Shown: positions 13,760 through 15,817 of the stretch, one piece after another
Layout: every line of letters starts with the position of its first letter
How positions within the stretch are numbered: position 1 is the stretch's first letter
Assembly (NCBI GenBank): GCA_001563965.1
Contig: LKMS01000014.1
Location: 1-15,817 of the forward strand
DNA: 15,817 nt
Direction of reading: 5' to 3'
Origin: Haloferacaceae archaeon PL-Br10_E2g29
Lineage (GTDB): Archaea; Halobacteriota; Halobacteria; Halobacteriales; Haloferacaceae
Position numbers and translations under genes: made by a program
Notes under the pieces: model-generated
Database searches by the model: none
Told to the model about the DNA's origin: nothing
Seen by the model: the letters and a program-made list of their open reading frames with translations, nothing else

Positions 13760-15793
13760 ATGAGTCTCGAAACGCCAACCCGGAACAACCCGGACGACGA
13801 CCTGCTCGCGGATCTGTTCTACCCGCTGTTTCGGGTGTTGTTCGGCGAGAACAGTGACTTCGTCGGCGACGTCGAACAGAAACTCACCGAGGCGCGAATC
13901 TCCGAAACCGTCGAACACTACCTCTCGCGAGCGCTCGGCGTTGGCGTGCTCGTCGGCATCGCGTTGGCGATTGTCGGTACCGTCGGGAGCTACATGCTGT
14001 TTCAACTCGGTATTATCAGCCCGGAGGCGGTGAGCATTGGTATCCCGGTCGGCACGGCCGAAACCGCGGCGTTGCTCCGGAGTCTCGTGATTCCGGTAAC
14101 CGTCGGCATCTCGGGGTTCCTGTTCGGCTCAATCGGGTTTGCAACCGGCTTTGGCGGTCTCGTCGCGATCCCCTACAGCCACGCGAGCAACCGCAAGCGC
14201 AACATCAACATTCTGCTGCCCGACGCCATCGCATTCATGTACGCGCTGTCGGTTGGCGGGCTCAACCAACTCGAAATCCTCAGATCGATGGCCGACGCCG
14301 AGGACACCTACGACGAGGTCGCCCGCGAGTTCCAGAGCATCGTCGCCGAAACCGAGTACTTCGGCACCGACTACCGAAACGCCATTCGCAAACAATCGAT
14401 GGAGACGCCGAGCGAGCCGCTTGCACAGTTTCTGACCGACATGTTGTCGATCGTCAACAGCGGCGGCGACATGGAGGCGTTCCTGCGCGACAAGAAGGAC
14501 GCCCACATGCGAACCGCCAAGCAGGAACAGGAGATGACGCTCGAAACGCTCGAACTGTTCGGCGAAATGTACATGACGCTCTCGCTGTTCCCCCTGCTGC
14601 TCATCATTATTCTCGTCATCATGAGCATGCTCGGCGAGGCCGACGATTTCCTGCTGTATGCGACCGTCTATGTACTGATCCCGCTGGTCGGCGTCGGCTT
14701 TTTGGTGTTGATTTCGACGGTCAAATACGACGAACCGGGCGACGGTTACATCAAGCCGAAAGGCGGAACCGCCCGGCTCGAAGCGAGTTCGAAATCCGGC
14801 CTCACACACCTCGGACTCATCGAGAGCTACGTCGGCAGCTACCGCGTGTTCGATCGGATTCGCGCTCGCGAGGGAACCTACGAAACCAAACAGCTGCTGT
14901 CGTCGCCACACCTGTTTTTCCGCGACAATCCGCTGTACACGCTCGCGTTGACCGTTCCCGCGGCGCTCGTTCTCGTGGCAATCGCCGTCACCGTTGGAAG
15001 CGCACCGCTCGCGGTGAACGAGTGGGTCGCCCGGCCGGTCTGGAGCACGTTCATCTGGGTGTACGTCCCGCTGTACATTACCTGTCTGCCGTTGGCGGTG
15101 TTCTACGAGTGGAACATGCGGTCGCGACACGCCGTCACCGGCAAGCTCTCCGAAAACCTCCGAAAGCTTTCGAGTGCGAACGACACGGGCCAAACGCTGT
15201 ACGACTCGATTATGACGGTTGCCGAAACCTCCAGCGGCAAACTCGCCGAGGAGTTCGAGATTATGTACGCGAAGGTGAGCTACGGCGTGAGCCTCCGCGA
15301 GGCGTTCATCGAATTCAACAACAAGTACCACCTGCCACGACTCGCCCGGACGGTCAAACTCATCACCGAGGCTCAGGAGGCCTCCAGTCAGATCACCGAT
15401 GTGTTGCGAACAGCCGCCCAGGCCAGCGAGAACACCGACGACATCGAGCGCGAGCGGATTTCGCGCACCCGGATGCAGGTTGCGATCATTCTGATGACCT
15501 ACCTGACGCTGTTGGGCGTGATGGCAATTTTGCAGACGCAGTTCATCGACGTGATGGCCGGGTTGACCGACCAGGCCGGCAACGGCGGCGGGGACGCCGG
15601 TGGCGACATGGAGTTCGGCGCGGGCGTCGATGCCAGTCTGCTCTCGTTGCTGTTCTTCCACGCGGTGACGATTCAGGCCGTCCTCTCTGGGTTGATTTCG
15701 GGCTACATCCGGAGCGCAAAGCTCCTTGCGGGGATGAAGTTCGTCGTCATCCTCCAGACGATCGCGCTGCTGACATGGGTGGTGGTCGGCTAA
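13760..15793 (+). CDS. pilC: Type II secretion system F / TadC-like membrane protein (PilC), pilus assembly platform
   Basis: This 677-residue polytopic membrane protein forms the inner-membrane platform on which the PilB ATPase acts. Hydrophobic spans lie near 59-84, 107-137, 274-292, 300-320, 391-413, 429-449, 570-592, 626-649 and 659-676. Two cytoplasmic T2SSF domains are visible. The first (~150-285) contains LLPDAIAFMYALSVGGLNQLEILRSMA. The second (~463-590) contains KLSENLRKLSSANDTGQTLYDSIMTVAE and AFIEFNNKYHLPRLARTVKLI. The duplication of T2SSF is normal for archaeal PilC/ArlJ-type proteins of this size. A Gly-rich acidic loop (AGNGGGDAGGDMEFGAG, ~606-622) lies between the last spans. 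It starts directly after the pilB stop without a spacer and overlaps the next start codon by one base, so translation of the three genes is probably coupled. Confidence 0.93.
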   Translation: MSLETPTRNNPDDDLLADLFYPLFRVLFGENSDFVGDVEQKLTEARISETVEHYLSRALGVGVLVGIALAIVGTVGSYMLFQLGIISPEAVSIGIPVGTAETAALLRSLVIPVTVGISGFLFGSIGFATGFGGLVAIPYSHASNRKRNINILLPDAIAFMYALSVGGLNQLEILRSMADAEDTYDEVAREFQSIVAETEYFGTDYRNAIRKQSMETPSEPLAQFLTDMLSIVNSGGDMEAFLRDKKDAHMRTAKQEQEMTLETLELFGEMYMTLSLFPLLLIIILVIMSMLGEADDFLLYATVYVLIPLVGVGFLVLISTVKYDEPGDGYIKPKGGTARLEASSKSGLTHLGLIESYVGSYRVFDRIRAREGTYETKQLLSSPHLFFRDNPLYTLALTVPAALVLVAIAVTVGSAPLAVNEWVARPVWSTFIWVYVPLYITCLPLAVFYEWNMRSRHAVTGKLSENLRKLSSANDTGQTLYDSIMTVAETSSGKLAEEFEIMYAKVSYGVSLREAFIEFNNKYHLPRLARTVKLITEAQEASSQITDVLRTAAQASENTDDIERERISRTRMQVAIILMTYLTLLGVMAILQTQFIDVMAGLTDQAGNGGGDAGGDMEFGAGVDASLLSLLFFHAVTIQAVLSGLISGYIRSAKLLAGMKFVVILQTIALLTWVVVG

Positions 15794-15817
15794 TGGTTCC
15801 GTTTCGACACGAGAACG
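15793..15817 (+). CDS. 5' end of the gene following pilC, cut by the window edge
   Basis: The pilC stop TAA (15791-15793) overlaps an ATG at 15793 in a TAATG arrangement. The frame continues as MVPFRHEN to the edge. Overlapping stop and start codons are typical of coupled haloarchaeal operons, so this is likely a further pilus-system gene such as a pilin-like or accessory membrane protein. Eight residues cannot identify it. Confidence 0.6.

Noticed and set aside
12500..14005. 501-codon antisense frame spanning the pilB/pilC junction
   Set aside because: No domain signature, and both genes on the other strand are firmly identified.
14129..15661. 510-codon antisense frame within pilC
   Set aside because: Shadow of pilC codon usage; His/Val/Arg-rich composition without motifs.
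1..15817. CRISPR array, defence island or integrated element
   Set aside because: No regularly spaced repeats, no tRNA-associated integration site, no integrase, transposase, restriction, toxin or Cas-like gene; base composition is uniform except for the two spacers described.

Overview
The window reads as chromosomal DNA from a halophilic archaeon (Halobacteria). The evidence is moderately high GC with strong G/C third positions, very acidic proteins rich in Asp and Glu, short spacers, AT-rich TATA-like boxes about 25-30 nt before start codons (the leaderless pattern of haloarchaea), an archaeal RNA polymerase subunit L, deoxyhypusine synthase, and several small families I know only from haloarchaea. 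I cannot name the species.

Layout. Positions 1-45 hold the first 15 codons of a leftward gene that runs off the window. A non-coding stretch of about 440 nt follows, with one large hairpin and an iron-box-like palindrome, and leads into an ABC transporter ATPase of the iron/sulfate/polyamine type (487-1704, +). A 48-residue membrane peptide gene lies at 1830-1976 (-). A GH13 alpha-glucosidase, probably alpha-1,6-specific, occupies 2196-3971 (+) and has a tandem 23-bp repeat upstream. A single-domain rhodanese (3993-4364, -) and a GufA-like ZIP metal transporter (4472-5278, +) diverge from a spacer with a perfect inverted repeat. Deoxyhypusine synthase (5412-6392, +) and HisF (6474-7286, +) follow, and HisF converges on rpoL (7358-7642, -). 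A 463-nt gap behind rpoL (7643-8105) contains stacked hairpins and AT-rich promoter-like boxes. Then come a UDG-superfamily protein with altered motifs (8106-8738, -) and a DUF5793-like protein (8821-9294, -).

From 9451 to the right edge everything is on the + strand: a membrane protein (9451-9987), a cytoplasmic protein made of two copies of one ~100-residue domain (10057-10794), a PilB/GspE-type secretion ATPase (10877-13759), its PilC/TadC-type membrane partner starting on the very next base (13760-15793), and the first 8 codons of a further gene whose ATG overlaps the pilC stop (15793). The last three form a tightly coupled type IV pilus-like assembly operon that continues beyond the window.

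Most genes are housekeeping. I see no CRISPR array, tRNA, rRNA, intact insertion sequence or phage module. The less ordinary points are the iron-box control of a lone ABC ATPase, the unannotated 48-aa peptide, the structured leader/ncRNA candidate behind rpoL, the UDG homologue lacking its motif-B histidine, the duplicated-domain protein beside the pilus ATPase, and small symmetric or tandem regulatory repeats.
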